64,000 nt of DNA from Poriferisodalis sp965203655 (lineage in GTDB: Bacteria; Actinomycetota; Acidimicrobiia; Acidimicrobiales; Poriferisodalaceae), in the NCBI RefSeq assembly GCF_965203655.1, contig NZ_CBDBDD010000009.1, positions 558,001-622,000 of the forward strand, read 5' to 3'. Positions 15,479 through 24,547 of this stretch are shown here, piece by piece. Positions within the stretch are counted from its first letter, which is position 1. Each line of letters opens with the position of its first letter. Made by a program: the position numbers and the translations under genes. A model generated the notes under the pieces. The model saw nothing but the letters and a program-made list of their open reading frames with translations, searched no databases and had not been told where the DNA came from.

Positions 15479-16677
15479 GGACCAACCGGCACTACTACCT
15501 CGAGTCGTACGAGCAGATCTCGCTGGCGCCGTACCGGATCAGCCGATCGCCCTTCGCTCATCGGTACACGACCGATCAGACCATCCACGCGGTGTACTGC
15601 AACCGGCTGTACGCGGTGAAGTCGTCACCGGATGAGAGTCCCATCGAGGGTTACTGGAAGCTGCGCCGCGGCGTCATGCTCTATGACGTTCCCGAGAAGC
15701 CGCTGGAGATCGTCGGGCCCGACGCGGCGCTCCTGCTCGAGCGGGTGCTGGCGTGCAGAGTCGCCGATCTCGGCATCGGCCGCTGCCGTTACGGCCTCGC
15801 ATGCAACGACGACGGAACGATCCTGATGGACGGCGTCGTGATGCGCTTGGGCCCCGACCGTTTCTGGTACGTCATCGCCAACGGCGAGTTCTTGAGCTGG
15901 CTGCGGGCACACGCCATCGGACTCGATGTCAGCGTCAACGACCCCCATTCTCGGGTGCTGCAGATACAGGGCCCCACGTCGCTCGAGGTGCTCGACGCGG
16001 CCATCGGCGGCGGCCTGCCGGCCGACTTCAAGTACTTCCGTGCCGGCTTCTTCGACGTGTGCGGGCAGACACTGTGGGTGTCGCGGACCGGGTGGACCGG
16101 CGAGGTGGGCATCGAGATCTACTGCAATAGCGGACCGGTGCCCACCGATCACGACGCCCTGTGGGACGGCCTGTTCGCGTGCGGCGAGCCGTTCGGCATG
16201 GAGTTCAGCACTGCATCGTCGATGGGGATACGGCGCATCGAGTCGGGCATCCTCGACAACGGCACCGACATCGAGCCAGGACTGACGCCCTACGGCGCCG
16301 GTCTCGGCCAGTTCGTCCGGCTCGACAAGGACGACTTTGTAGGCAAGACAGCGCTGTGCGAAGCCGACCGCATCCAGCTGCTGTTCGGTCTGATCTGCCC
16401 TACCGCGATGCCGGAGCCCCAGATGGGCGTCAGCTACGCCGATCAGCACGTCGGCCACGTGACGATCGGCACCTGGTCGCCCACGCTCGATGTCGGCGTC
16501 GGCTACGTGCGATTCGACGAGCCGCTCGCGGGTGACGACTGGCTCACAAAGACCGTTGCGCTGCGTGACTACGAGGGCACACAGCACGCGGCCACCGTGG
16601 ACACCCTGCCGTTCGTCGACAAAGAGAAGCAGTTGCCGCGCGTCGCCTGGCAAGGCCCGGGCACAGGCGCGGGGTGA
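15475..16677 (+). CDS. GcvT-family (aminomethyltransferase/DmdA-like) protein
   Basis: A 400-aa member of the glycine-cleavage T-protein family, folate-dependent C1-transfer enzymes. Recognisable segments are RRGVMLYDVPEKPLEIVGPDA, VLQIQGPTSLEVL, SRTGWTGEVGIEIY with the conserved folate-binding acid, a GIRRIESG...DIEPGLTPYGAGL stretch, and the C-terminal barrel domain. It lacks the other glycine-cleavage genes next to it, so it is more likely a demethylase of the DmdA/sarcosine/glycine-betaine type than part of a glycine cleavage complex. It overlaps the phosphatase upstream (ATGA) and the cyclodeaminase-like gene downstream. Family is secure; substrate is not. Confidence 0.85.
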   Translation: MRTNRHYYLESYEQISLAPYRISRSPFAHRYTTDQTIHAVYCNRLYAVKSSPDESPIEGYWKLRRGVMLYDVPEKPLEIVGPDAALLLERVLACRVADLGIGRCRYGLACNDDGTILMDGVVMRLGPDRFWYVIANGEFLSWLRAHAIGLDVSVNDPHSRVLQIQGPTSLEVLDAAIGGGLPADFKYFRAGFFDVCGQTLWVSRTGWTGEVGIEIYCNSGPVPTDHDALWDGLFACGEPFGMEFSTASSMGIRRIESGILDNGTDIEPGLTPYGAGLGQFVRLDKDDFVGKTALCEADRIQLLFGLICPTAMPEPQMGVSYADQHVGHVTIGTWSPTLDVGVGYVRFDEPLAGDDWLTKTVALRDYEGTQHAATVDTLPFVDKEKQLPRVAWQGPGTGAG

Positions 16678-17615
16678 TGCTGACGCTCGACGCGGCGGCG
16701 GTACGAGAGGCCACGCCGTGGAACGAGCTGATTGAGTCCATCGCAGAACTGCTCGCCGGCGGCACCGCCAACGTTCCCCAGCGAGAGATACACGATGTCG
16801 GGCTGCCAGGCGGCGGCGCCGGCTCGCTGCTGGTCATGCCCGCATGGCTGGATGCCGAACTGCTGGGTGTGAAGGCGGTCACGTACTTCCCCTCCAACGC
16901 GGGCACGGACCTGCCCACCATCAGCGCCGGCTTCCTGCTGTTCGACGGCAGGACCGGGCAGCTGTGCGCCACCCTCGACGGCGACGAGCTCACGCTGCGA
17001 CGCACGGCGGCCGTCTCGGCGCTGGCCGCCGACCGCTTGGCGCGCCCCGACGCCAGCGGGTTGCTGGTTGTCGGCACCGGCAAGCTGGCGCCCAACCTGG
17101 CGCTCGCCCACGCCGCCGTCCGTGAGTTCGAGGTGATCGAGGTGTGGGGCCGCACGCCGGGCAATGCCGCCGCGACGGCTCGCCGGTTGGTCAGCGAAGG
17201 CTTGCCTGCACGACCCGTCGAAGCACTGGACGCCGCCATCGGGCGAGCCGACATCGTGACGTGTGCCACCGGTGCGACCAGCCCGCTCGTGAGTGGCGAG
17301 CTGCTCGGGCCCGGCACCCACCTGGATCTGGTGGGGAGCTTTCGCGCTGACATGCGCGAGGCCGACGACGCAGCGGTGCTGGCCGCCACGCTGTTCGTGG
17401 ACACGCTGGAGGGAGCAGTGCTGGCCGGCGATCTGGCCCAGCCGCTCGCCTCCGGAGTGATCTCGGGCTCCAACATCGCCGCCGACTTGGCGTCGCTGGT
17501 CACCGGCAGCCACCCCGGCCGGACCTCGGACGCCGAGATCACCCTGTTCAAGTCCGTCGGTTTCGCGCTGAGCGACCTCGCAGCAGCCAGACTCGTGCAT
17601 CGCCGCCTCTCGTGA
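16677..17615 (+). CDS. Ornithine cyclodeaminase/mu-crystallin family protein
   Basis: About 312 aa from the ATG at 16677 (a GTG at 16674 is also possible). It has the family layout: N-terminal substrate domain with LLGVKAVTYFPSN and the RRTAAVSALAADRLA helix, then a Rossmann NAD-binding core with VVGTGKLAPNLALAHAA and DIVTCATGATSPLV, ending in SGSNIAADLASLV and FKSVGFALSDLAAA. Members act as ornithine cyclodeaminases, alanine dehydrogenases, or imine/ketimine reductases. The setting, between a GcvT-like enzyme and an exporter of the DMT family, suggests amino-acid or N-methyl amine metabolism. Both ends overlap neighbouring genes. Confidence 0.88.
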   Translation: MLTLDAAAVREATPWNELIESIAELLAGGTANVPQREIHDVGLPGGGAGSLLVMPAWLDAELLGVKAVTYFPSNAGTDLPTISAGFLLFDGRTGQLCATLDGDELTLRRTAAVSALAADRLARPDASGLLVVGTGKLAPNLALAHAAVREFEVIEVWGRTPGNAAATARRLVSEGLPARPVEALDAAIGRADIVTCATGATSPLVSGELLGPGTHLDLVGSFRADMREADDAAVLAATLFVDTLEGAVLAGDLAQPLASGVISGSNIAADLASLVTGSHPGRTSDAEITLFKSVGFALSDLAAARLVHRRLS

Positions 17616-18490
17616 TCGGCCGTAACGGCGGCCGCCGCTTCGGCTGGGGCCTCGCGGCGCTCGGCATGCTGCTGGTGTCCACCGACTCGCTGTGGGTGCG
17701 CGTCTCAGGAGCCGACGCGCTGAACATCGCCTTCATCGTGGGCGTGCTGTCACTGCTGCTCTACGGCGTCATGGCCCTGCGCCAGGCAGCGGCCTCGTGG
17801 GCGTCGCTGCGCGCCGATACCTGGCCGCTGCTGGCGATCGGCGTCCTCGGAGCGATAAGTCAGCTCACCTTCATCTCGGCGATCACCCACACCGAGGTGC
17901 CCAACGTGGTGGCGATCGTGGCCTCCGCGCCGGTGCTGGCCGCGGCGTTCGCGTGGGTGGCCCTGCGCGAGCGGACATCGCCTCGTGTCGCCGCGGGCAT
18001 CGCCCTCACTGTGGTGGGCATCGGCATGGTGGTGTCGACGTCGATTGGTTCGCCCAACCTCTGGGGCGACTTCCTGGCTCTCATCGCGGTGATCTGCTTC
18101 GCCGCCAGCACCGTCATCTGGCGCCGCCATCGCGACATGAGCCGTCTCATGGGACTTGCCTTGGCGGCGTTGCTCGTGGTTCTCCCCACCGCCTTCGTGG
18201 CCGATCCCGGAGGGCTCGACGCCCCAGCCTGGTTAGCCATCTTGGCCATGGGCCTGGTCTGCAACCCGCTCGGCCGCCTGTCCTACAGCAACGCTCCGAG
18301 GTACGCGCCGGCCAGCGAGGTAGCGCTCTTCGCTCCGGTGGAAACCGTGGCCGGCATCGTGTGGGCAGCGCTGTTCTTGGGGGAGTACCCGGCGATCGTC
18401 ACTCTGGCAGGCGCGGTCGTGGTGATCTTTGGGATGCTCTATGCCACGGTGCTGGACCGCCGCGGAGCGGTGGCGTTCGGCAGCGACTGA
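17612..18490 (+). CDS. DMT-superfamily transporter (EamA)
   Basis: A 292-aa integral membrane protein starting at a GTG that overlaps the preceding stop. About ten hydrophobic segments form two EamA repeats; the second ends with ASEVALFAPVETVAGIVWAALFLGEYP, the typical end-of-domain motif, and the first has the matching TEVPNVVAIVASAPVLAAAFAWVALRE. Such proteins export amino acids or other metabolites. As the last gene of the overlapping phosphatase/GcvT/cyclodeaminase operon it probably moves the substrate or product of those enzymes. Confidence 0.9.
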   Translation: MIGRNGGRRFGWGLAALGMLLVSTDSLWVRVSGADALNIAFIVGVLSLLLYGVMALRQAAASWASLRADTWPLLAIGVLGAISQLTFISAITHTEVPNVVAIVASAPVLAAAFAWVALRERTSPRVAAGIALTVVGIGMVVSTSIGSPNLWGDFLALIAVICFAASTVIWRRHRDMSRLMGLALAALLVVLPTAFVADPGGLDAPAWLAILAMGLVCNPLGRLSYSNAPRYAPASEVALFAPVETVAGIVWAALFLGEYPAIVTLAGAVVVIFGMLYATVLDRRGAVAFGSD

Positions 18491-18565
18491 ACGCTGCTGA
18501 TCCGCGAGGACCCCCCGACCGCCCGGGTCTTCGCCCCGCGGTTCGCTCGGATACTGTCCGAACAC

Positions 18566-19417
18566 ATGGCGTCGGAAACCGAGGCGGACGCGACTGCATC
18601 CGACTTCGAGGAATTCCCTGAGCTTCCCCCGAAGCGACCTAGCCGCTTGTCCCGCCGCGCCTACGAGCGCGAGCTCAAGCTCCTGCAGCAGGAACTCGCC
18701 CGCCTGCAGCGCTGGATCCGTCACAACGGGCTGAAGGTCGTCGTCATCTTCGAAGGCCGCGACGCTGCGGGCAAGGGCAGCACGATCAAGCGCATCATGG
18801 AGCGGCTGAACCACCGCGTGGTGCGGGTCGTCGCGCTCGGCACACCCAGCGACCGCGAGAAGACCCAATGGTGGTTCCAGCGTTACGTCGAGGAGCTGCC
18901 GGCGGCGGGCGAGATGGTGATCTTCGACCGCAGCTGGTACAACCGCGGCCTTGTCGAACCGGTCATGGGCTTCTGCAGCGAAGAGGAGTACGAGGAGTTC
19001 CTGCGGTCATGCCCCGAGTTCGAACGGATGCTGGTCCGCTCAGGGATCATCCTCATCAAGTACTGGTTCTCGGTCAGCGACGAGGAGCAGGAGCGCCGCT
19101 TTCGAAGCCGGATCGCCGACCCGGCCCGGCGTTGGAAGCTCTCCCCGATGGACCTTGAGGCCCGTGCCCGCTGGGTGGATTTCTCACGCGCCAAGGACAC
19201 GCTGTTTGCCCACACCGACATCAAGCAGGCACCGTGGTACGTCGTCGATGCCGACGACAAGCGGGCGGCCCGGCTGAACTGCATCGCTCATCTGCTGTCG
19301 CAGATCCCCTACGAGGCCGTGCCGTGGGAGCACGTCGAGTTGCCTGAGCGCGAATCGGCAGGCGGGTACGTGCGGCCGCCGATGTCAGACCAGACCTTCG
19401 TGCCCGAGTTGTACTGA
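18566..19417 (+). CDS. ppk2: Polyphosphate kinase 2
   Basis: A 283-aa PPK2-family enzyme. It shows Walker A FEGRDAAGKGSTIKRI, the REKTQWWFQRY segment, Walker B VIFDRSWYNRGLVEPVMGF, and the lid region with YWFSVSDEEQERRF and the DPARRWKLSPMDLEA stretch typical of class I enzymes. It transfers phosphate between polyphosphate and nucleoside di- or triphosphates, generally generating GTP or ATP from polyP. The acidic N-terminus of about 35 residues is variable in the family. The gene stands alone, 75 bases after the DMT gene and convergent with the SulP transporter. Confidence 0.95.
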   Translation: MASETEADATASDFEEFPELPPKRPSRLSRRAYERELKLLQQELARLQRWIRHNGLKVVVIFEGRDAAGKGSTIKRIMERLNHRVVRVVALGTPSDREKTQWWFQRYVEELPAAGEMVIFDRSWYNRGLVEPVMGFCSEEEYEEFLRSCPEFERMLVRSGIILIKYWFSVSDEEQERRFRSRIADPARRWKLSPMDLEARARWVDFSRAKDTLFAHTDIKQAPWYVVDADDKRAARLNCIAHLLSQIPYEAVPWEHVELPERESAGGYVRPPMSDQTFVPELY

Positions 19418-19444
19418 GCCGTCGCGACTGGTCGGCCGATCGGC

Positions 19445-21088
19445 TCAAGCCTCGGCCCGGGACTCCATGTTGATCTCGAGCAGCCGGGCGGCGATGGTGC
19501 GGGCCTCGTCGAAGCTCGCCACGAAGTGGTCGCCGGGCACACTGTGCAGCACATCGAGCGACTGCAGGCTGCCCGAGGGCAGGCTCTCGAGCCCGATCAC
19601 GATGCACTCGGTGTCGTGCTCCATCGCTGCATCGATGAGCTGCTCCACCACCAGCGCAGCGCTGTCGTCGACGTAGCTCGTCTCGGTGAAGTCCAAGATG
19701 ACGACTTCGTGCTCGACGATGTCCTTGCTGATGGCAATGCGCAGCCGGTTCGACGAGGCGACGGTGAAGCTGCCACGCATCTTGACCATGCCGACCCTGG
19801 CGGAGAACGCGTCGAACTGGCTGATGTCCACCCGGTCGCTGTCGGCGAAGAACACTGCGTCGAGCATCGGCACCGACAGCACGCTGTCAAGCTCCAGCCG
19901 TTCGAAGCGACGGCTGGCCGCCAGCGCTGCGGCGACGACGCCGGCCGCGATGGCCACCAGCAGGTCGACGAACACCGTGAGGCCGAGCGTCAGCAGCATC
20001 ACCAGCATGTGCTCGCGCTGCACCCGGTACAGGTGCGTGATGAGCCGCCAGTCGATGAGCGTGAGCCCCAGCCACAGCAGGATGCCTGCGAGCACCGCAT
20101 AGGGGATGGCGTCGATGAGTCCGCTGAGCACCACGATCAGCACCAGCGCCAGCACTGCCGAGATAGCACCCGCAGCACGGGTCTGAGCCCCTGCCCGGAT
20201 GTTGGCCCCGGTGGCATCGGGGGAGCCGGCGCCGGCCAGACCGCCGAACATCGCGGCCACCGCGTTACCGAGTCCGACGCCGATCAATTCTCGATTCGGA
20301 TCATGCTGCTGGCCCGTCATGGAGTCGGCTTGCGATGCGCTCATCAGGCTGTTCATCGCGCCGATGAGAGCAATGGTGACGGCGGCGCCGACAGCGCCCC
20401 AGAAGCCGCCTGGGGGCATCTCCATGGCCCAGAACGACGGTGCCTCGATGACGTCGGCGATGCGTGGCGCCCCGTCGAACATGAGCGCTCCCACGATGAC
20501 GCCGCACACCAGCGCGCCGGGAACTCGCGGCACATAGCGACGCCATCGCTTCGGCCAGCCGGCGCAGATCACGAACGTGGTGACGGCCAGTCCGAACGCA
20601 TGAAAGTCCATGTCGCTTGCAGCGTCGTCCCAATGACGGATCGAATCGATCGGGTTGCCTCCGACCGGATCAGCGCCGAAGAACGGCAGCACCTGCAGCA
20701 GCACTACCATGACCCCGATGCCGCTGATAAAGCCCGAGGTGACCGAGTGCGGCGTGTACTGCACGAGGCTGCCGAGCCGCAGCAGCCCGATCAGCACCTG
20801 CATGATTCCGGCGATGAAGATGATGGTGAAGGCCTCGACTGCGGTGTCGGCGTAACGCACGAGCACGAACGACACGGCGATGGCCACCGGTGCAGTTGCG
20901 GCGGAGATCTGCACCCGGGTGCCCCCGAGCACCGCAGCGATCAACCCGACGGCGACCGCACCCCAGAGTCCGGCGATGGGACCGAGTCCGGACACCACAC
21001 CGAATGCGAGCGCCAGCGGCAGCACGACGATCGCAGAGACCACGCCAGCTTGCAGGTCGGCGCGAAGGCGCTGGGTGTCGTAGTTCAT
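19445..21088 (-). CDS. SulP-family anion transporter with STAS domain (1)
   Basis: About 547 aa from the ATG at 21088 (a GTG at 21124 would add 12 residues). The N-terminal 390 residues form the SulP membrane domain with about 12-14 segments, including SAIVVLPLALAFGVVSGLGPIAGLWGA and the NRELIGVGLGNAVAAMFGGLAGAGS motif. A C-terminal STAS domain (about 425-520) includes VVILDFTETSYVDDSAAL, with DDSA at the site phosphorylated in anti-sigma antagonists. SulP members carry sulfate, bicarbonate or dicarboxylates; the pattern here resembles low-affinity bicarbonate/sulfate types. A close paralogue lies at 50110. Confidence 0.92.
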   Translation of the reverse strand: MNYDTQRLRADLQAGVVSAIVVLPLALAFGVVSGLGPIAGLWGAVAVGLIAAVLGGTRVQISAATAPVAIAVSFVLVRYADTAVEAFTIIFIAGIMQVLIGLLRLGSLVQYTPHSVTSGFISGIGVMVVLLQVLPFFGADPVGGNPIDSIRHWDDAASDMDFHAFGLAVTTFVICAGWPKRWRRYVPRVPGALVCGVIVGALMFDGAPRIADVIEAPSFWAMEMPPGGFWGAVGAAVTIALIGAMNSLMSASQADSMTGQQHDPNRELIGVGLGNAVAAMFGGLAGAGSPDATGANIRAGAQTRAAGAISAVLALVLIVVLSGLIDAIPYAVLAGILLWLGLTLIDWRLITHLYRVQREHMLVMLLTLGLTVFVDLLVAIAAGVVAAALAASRRFERLELDSVLSVPMLDAVFFADSDRVDISQFDAFSARVGMVKMRGSFTVASSNRLRIAISKDIVEHEVVILDFTETSYVDDSAALVVEQLIDAAMEHDTECIVIGLESLPSGSLQSLDVLHSVPGDHFVASFDEARTIAARLLEINMESRAEA

Positions 21089-21183
21089 TGCAGATCTCGC
21101 CGCGTAGGTTCGTCCGCGGGTCACAGTAGTTGAGGCCTGAGCGGCTACCTACGAATCCGGCTGCCTCTGATCATGCTGCACTC

Positions 21184-21927
21184 TCAACCAAACATGCCCC
21201 CGTCCACGGTGAATTCTTGGCCGGTGCAGTAGCTGCTCGCGTCAGTGGCGAGGAACAGCACCACCCGGCCGACTTCGGCGGGTTCGGCGATGCGTCCCAG
21301 CGGCACCTGTCGCAGGATCCGGCGGGTGCGGTCGCTGTCCTCGGTGAACACGTTGGTCTGCGCCAGCATCTCGGTGTCGATGTAGCCGGGGTGCACCGAG
21401 TTGACCCGCACGTTGCGGCGGCCCAGCTCCTTGGCGGCCGACTTGGTCATGCCGCGCACCGCCCACTTGCTGGCGCTGTAGGCGAATGAGCCAGCGGTGC
21501 CCATCAGTCCCGCCACCGAGCTGATGTTGACGATCGATCCTGACTCGGCCTCGGCCATCGCGGCGCCGACTTTCTGCATGCCCAGGAACACGCCGCGGGC
21601 ATTGATTGCCAACATGCGGTCGAAGTCGGCAGTCGAGGTCTTCATCAGCCCTGCGCCTTGGAAAATGCCGGCATTGTTGACCAGCACGTCGATGCGCCCG
21701 TGGCGAGCGAGCACGTCGGCCACGACCGAGTCCCAAGCCGCCTCATCGGCCACGTCGTGATGCAGGTAGTCGCACCCCAGCTCGCCCGCGGTGCGCTCGC
21801 CCTCGTCGTCGAGCACGTCGGTGAGCACCACCGTCGCGCCCTCGCTGGCGAAGAGCTCGCCTTCGATCGCACCCTGTCCCCGTGCGCCGCCGGTGATGAT
21901 CGCAACTCGTCCGTCCAGAAGACCCAT
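21184..21927 (-). CDS. Short-chain dehydrogenase/reductase (SDR)
   Basis: A 247-aa classical SDR from the ATG at 21927, preceded by an AGAGGCAG ribosome-binding site. It has the Rossmann TGGARGQG motif, NNAG (VLVNNAGIF), catalytic Ser in NISSVAG, YSASK with Tyr and Lys, and the C-terminal VDGGMFG. The layout matches 3-alpha/20-beta-hydroxysteroid and 3-oxoacyl reductases; the physiological substrate is unknown. The next minus-strand gene upstream encodes an LLM oxidoreductase about 100 bases away, a frequent pairing in actinobacterial degradation clusters. Confidence 0.9.
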   Translation of the reverse strand: MGLLDGRVAIITGGARGQGAIEGELFASEGATVVLTDVLDDEGERTAGELGCDYLHHDVADEAAWDSVVADVLARHGRIDVLVNNAGIFQGAGLMKTSTADFDRMLAINARGVFLGMQKVGAAMAEAESGSIVNISSVAGLMGTAGSFAYSASKWAVRGMTKSAAKELGRRNVRVNSVHPGYIDTEMLAQTNVFTEDSDRTRRILRQVPLGRIAEPAEVGRVVLFLATDASSYCTGQEFTVDGGMFG

Positions 21928-22030
21928 CTGCCTCTTCCCCTCGCTGTGAGATTGGATCCCGGCGCAGACCGCACAGGATCGACGGCGAGACCCTAGACCC
22001 CGGAAGATCCGCGTTCCCAAGTCCGGAGGC

Positions 22031-23098
22031 TCAAGTCCGGGCAGCCTCGCCCAGTTCGACCAGGATCGCGCTGAGCTGCTCGCCGTCGCCCGGCGTGTTG
22101 ACAGGAATCGAGAACTCGATGCGGTCGATGTGGGGGCCGTATCGCTCGGCGAGCAGCCCGCCGATCTGGTCGTACGTGCCGACCGTGGCGATGGTGTGCA
22201 GCATCTCGTCGGACACGATCGCCGAGATCTCGTCCCAGCGTTGTGCTTTCGACAGCGCCGCAGCCTGTTCGGCCTCGTCAGTCCAGTCGTGCACATCGAA
22301 GGCCGCCTGGTAGGCGGGAGTCGAGAGGTAGAAGCCCACGCGCTCGCGCACCGTGCGGGCCACGTCGGCCAAGGCTGTCTTGTCGGGTGCCGTGGCGACA
22401 AGCGGCTTCATGCACCATTCCACGTTGCCGGCGTCTCGCCCGGCCCGTTCGGCGCCGCGGGCGACAGCAGGCGCCATGACCTCGGTGATGTAGCGGGGCG
22501 AGCACACCGGGTGCAGCCGCACACCATCGGCAACCTCGCCGGCGACACCGCACATGTTCGGGTTGATCGCCGCGATGTGCACCGGAATGCGGGGATGGGC
22601 GATCGGGCCGGGATCGAACAGCGGCACCATGAGGTTCAGGCTGTAGTGCTCGCTCTCGTACTCCAGCGGCGTTCGGTCCTGCCAGCAGCGCCACACCGAC
22701 CGGACCGCGCCGACGTAGTCGCGCATCCACGGCCCCGGCGCCGACCATTCCATGCCGTAGCGGCGGCGGATATGGCCGCGCACCTGCGAGCCCAGCCCCA
22801 GGATCGACCGTCCCCCCGATGCCTTCTGCAATGTCCACGCCGACAGCGCGGTGACGGTCGGCGAACGGGGAAACGCCATCGCCACCGAGGTGCCGAGACC
22901 CAGCGTGGTCGTTGCCACCGCCGCCATGGCCAGCAGCTGGTACGGGTCGTCCTTGGTTTCTTCCACGACGAGGGCGTCGTAGCCCAGCGCCTCGACCTGT
23001 ACGGCGGCGTTGCCGATGCTCGTGACGTCGAGCGGCACATCGGGTGCACGCAGCCCAGGGTCGAGCTTGCCCAACGGCAGCAGCGTCTCAGTCTTCAT
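22031..23098 (-). CDS. LLM-class (F420-type) oxidoreductase (1)
   Basis: About 355 aa from the ATG at 23098 (MKTETLLPLG). The fold is the bacterial-luciferase-like TIM barrel: YDALVVEETKDDPY, LGLGTSVAMAFPRSP, ASGGRSILGLGSQVRGHIRRRYG, then the IPVHIAAINPNMCGVAGEVADGVRLHP stretch. The TIGR03617-type pattern with GSQVRGHI.RR is common in F420-using actinobacteria, so F420 is the more likely cofactor than FMN. The substrate is unknown. Divergent from the MFS gene at 23197 with about 100 bases between, which probably holds both promoters. Confidence 0.88.
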   Translation of the reverse strand: MKTETLLPLGKLDPGLRAPDVPLDVTSIGNAAVQVEALGYDALVVEETKDDPYQLLAMAAVATTTLGLGTSVAMAFPRSPTVTALSAWTLQKASGGRSILGLGSQVRGHIRRRYGMEWSAPGPWMRDYVGAVRSVWRCWQDRTPLEYESEHYSLNLMVPLFDPGPIAHPRIPVHIAAINPNMCGVAGEVADGVRLHPVCSPRYITEVMAPAVARGAERAGRDAGNVEWCMKPLVATAPDKTALADVARTVRERVGFYLSTPAYQAAFDVHDWTDEAEQAAALSKAQRWDEISAIVSDEMLHTIATVGTYDQIGGLLAERYGPHIDRIEFSIPVNTPGDGEQLSAILVELGEAART

Positions 23099-23196
23099 CG
23101 CACCCAGGGAAGATACGCAGTCGCGCCGAGGCGCGTCGGTAGTCAAAGCGGTCGTCGGCGCGTATCTGCGGGGAAGCGGCCATAGGGTGCGCTGCG

Positions 23197-24537
23197 ATGC
23201 GGACGGGCGATGCCCCGAGCGCGACGGCGGGCGCGCCTGACGAGGTCGCTGCGACTGGAGACGGCCCGATGCAGCGCTTCGGCCTGAACTTCGTGCTGGT
23301 CGCGACGATGGTGCTCGGCCCGTTCCCGATCATGGCGCCGGCGGTGGTGGCGGTCGATCTCATCGGCGATCTCGGCATCACCACCGGTGCGTTCAGCGTC
23401 GCCCTCACCGCCAACACGGTCGTCGCCGCGCTCTTCGCGCCGCTGTCGGGTCGCATCACCGATCAGATCGGGCCGAAGGTGTCCACGGTGCTCACGATCG
23501 GCACGGCCGGCGTGGGCCTGTTCGGCATGGCCTTCGCGCCGAACGTGTGGCTGCTCATGGCGGCGGCGGCGTTCTCGGGCCTCGGCCAAGGCTGGTGCAA
23601 TCCGGCCACCAACAAGCTCATCGCCGAGCGCGTCCCGGAGGGTCGTCGCGGCACCATCACCGGCCTGAAGCAGTCCGGCGTCATGTTCGGCACGTTCCTG
23701 TCGGGTGCCACGCTGCCGACGCTGGCGACCCTGTACGGCTGGCGCTGGGCGAGGGGGATTTACGGCGTGGTGACACTGGTGTGCGCGCTGGGCATCCAGC
23801 TGTGGCTGCGACCCGACACCAAGACCGACAGCGAGCCGGCCTTCGCCTACGAGGCACCGCCAGGTGCGGTGTTCGCCGTCGCGCCCGCGCAGCCCAGGGT
23901 GGTGCGGATGGGACCCGCGGAGCGCCGATTCATCATCACGATCACGTGGTTCTCGCTGCTGATGGGCAGCGTCGTGGGCGGCGTCGGCCGCTTCCAGATC
24001 CTCTTCGCCGAGGAGTCGCTGGGCTGGACCAACTTCTGGGCCGGATGGGCCAGCGCCCTCGCCGGCGTGACCGCTATCGGATCGCGCATCTGGTGGGCCC
24101 GGCTCACTGAGCGGCGGGTGCATCCTGCGAGCGCGTTGGCCGTCCAATCCGCGTTCACGGTGGTGGCGATGGCGCTGCTGCTCGGTGCGGCCACCGTCCA
24201 CAGCAGCCTGATGTGGGTGATGTCGCTGCTGGCCGGGTTCACGATGATGTCGTGGAATGCCGTTGCCATGCTGGCCATCATCACCGGCATTCCCGTTGCG
24301 CTGGCAGGCCGGGCGTCAGGCATCGTGATGCTCGGCTTCATGTCCGGACTCAGCATCGGGGGTCTCGTCACGGGCTACGTCGCGGAGTGGACGGGCAGCT
24401 TCAACCTGGTTTGGACGGGTTTCGCAGTGCTCGCTGCCGGCGCGACCCTGCTGGCGCTGATCATGCGCCGCCAGGGCCGCGGCGCCCCCCCAGCCCCCGG
24501 TCCTGAGCCCCAAGAGGGGTTCACCGGCGCGACCTAG
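23197..24537 (+). CDS. MFS transporter (1)
   Basis: A 446-aa major-facilitator protein with about 12 hydrophobic segments. The loop 2-3 motif SGRITDQIGPKV fits the family A-motif (GxLaDrxG), and PEGRRGTITGLKQSGVMFGTFLSGATLPTL is a typical helix 4-5 region. A cytoplasmic loop at about 210-245 separates the two halves. The first 25 residues are hydrophilic and variable. Substrate unknown; position next to an LLM oxidoreductase and homogentisate dioxygenase suggests uptake of an aromatic or carboxylic acid, but this is only context. Confidence 0.88.
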   Translation: MRTGDAPSATAGAPDEVAATGDGPMQRFGLNFVLVATMVLGPFPIMAPAVVAVDLIGDLGITTGAFSVALTANTVVAALFAPLSGRITDQIGPKVSTVLTIGTAGVGLFGMAFAPNVWLLMAAAAFSGLGQGWCNPATNKLIAERVPEGRRGTITGLKQSGVMFGTFLSGATLPTLATLYGWRWARGIYGVVTLVCALGIQLWLRPDTKTDSEPAFAYEAPPGAVFAVAPAQPRVVRMGPAERRFIITITWFSLLMGSVVGGVGRFQILFAEESLGWTNFWAGWASALAGVTAIGSRIWWARLTERRVHPASALAVQSAFTVVAMALLLGAATVHSSLMWVMSLLAGFTMMSWNAVAMLAIITGIPVALAGRASGIVMLGFMSGLSIGGLVTGYVAEWTGSFNLVWTGFAVLAAGATLLALIMRRQGRGAPPAPGPEPQEGFTGAT

Positions 24538-24547
24538 GCTGGCCGCC

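Noticed and set aside
15475..16677. Calling the GcvT-family gene a true glycine-cleavage aminomethyltransferase
   Set aside because: No gcvH, gcvP or lpd nearby and the sequence details are closer to demethylase-like members, so only the family is stated.
19526..21133. Long plus-strand open frame opposite the SulP gene
   Set aside because: His/Gln/Asp-rich antisense shadow; the SulP-STAS reading is unambiguous.
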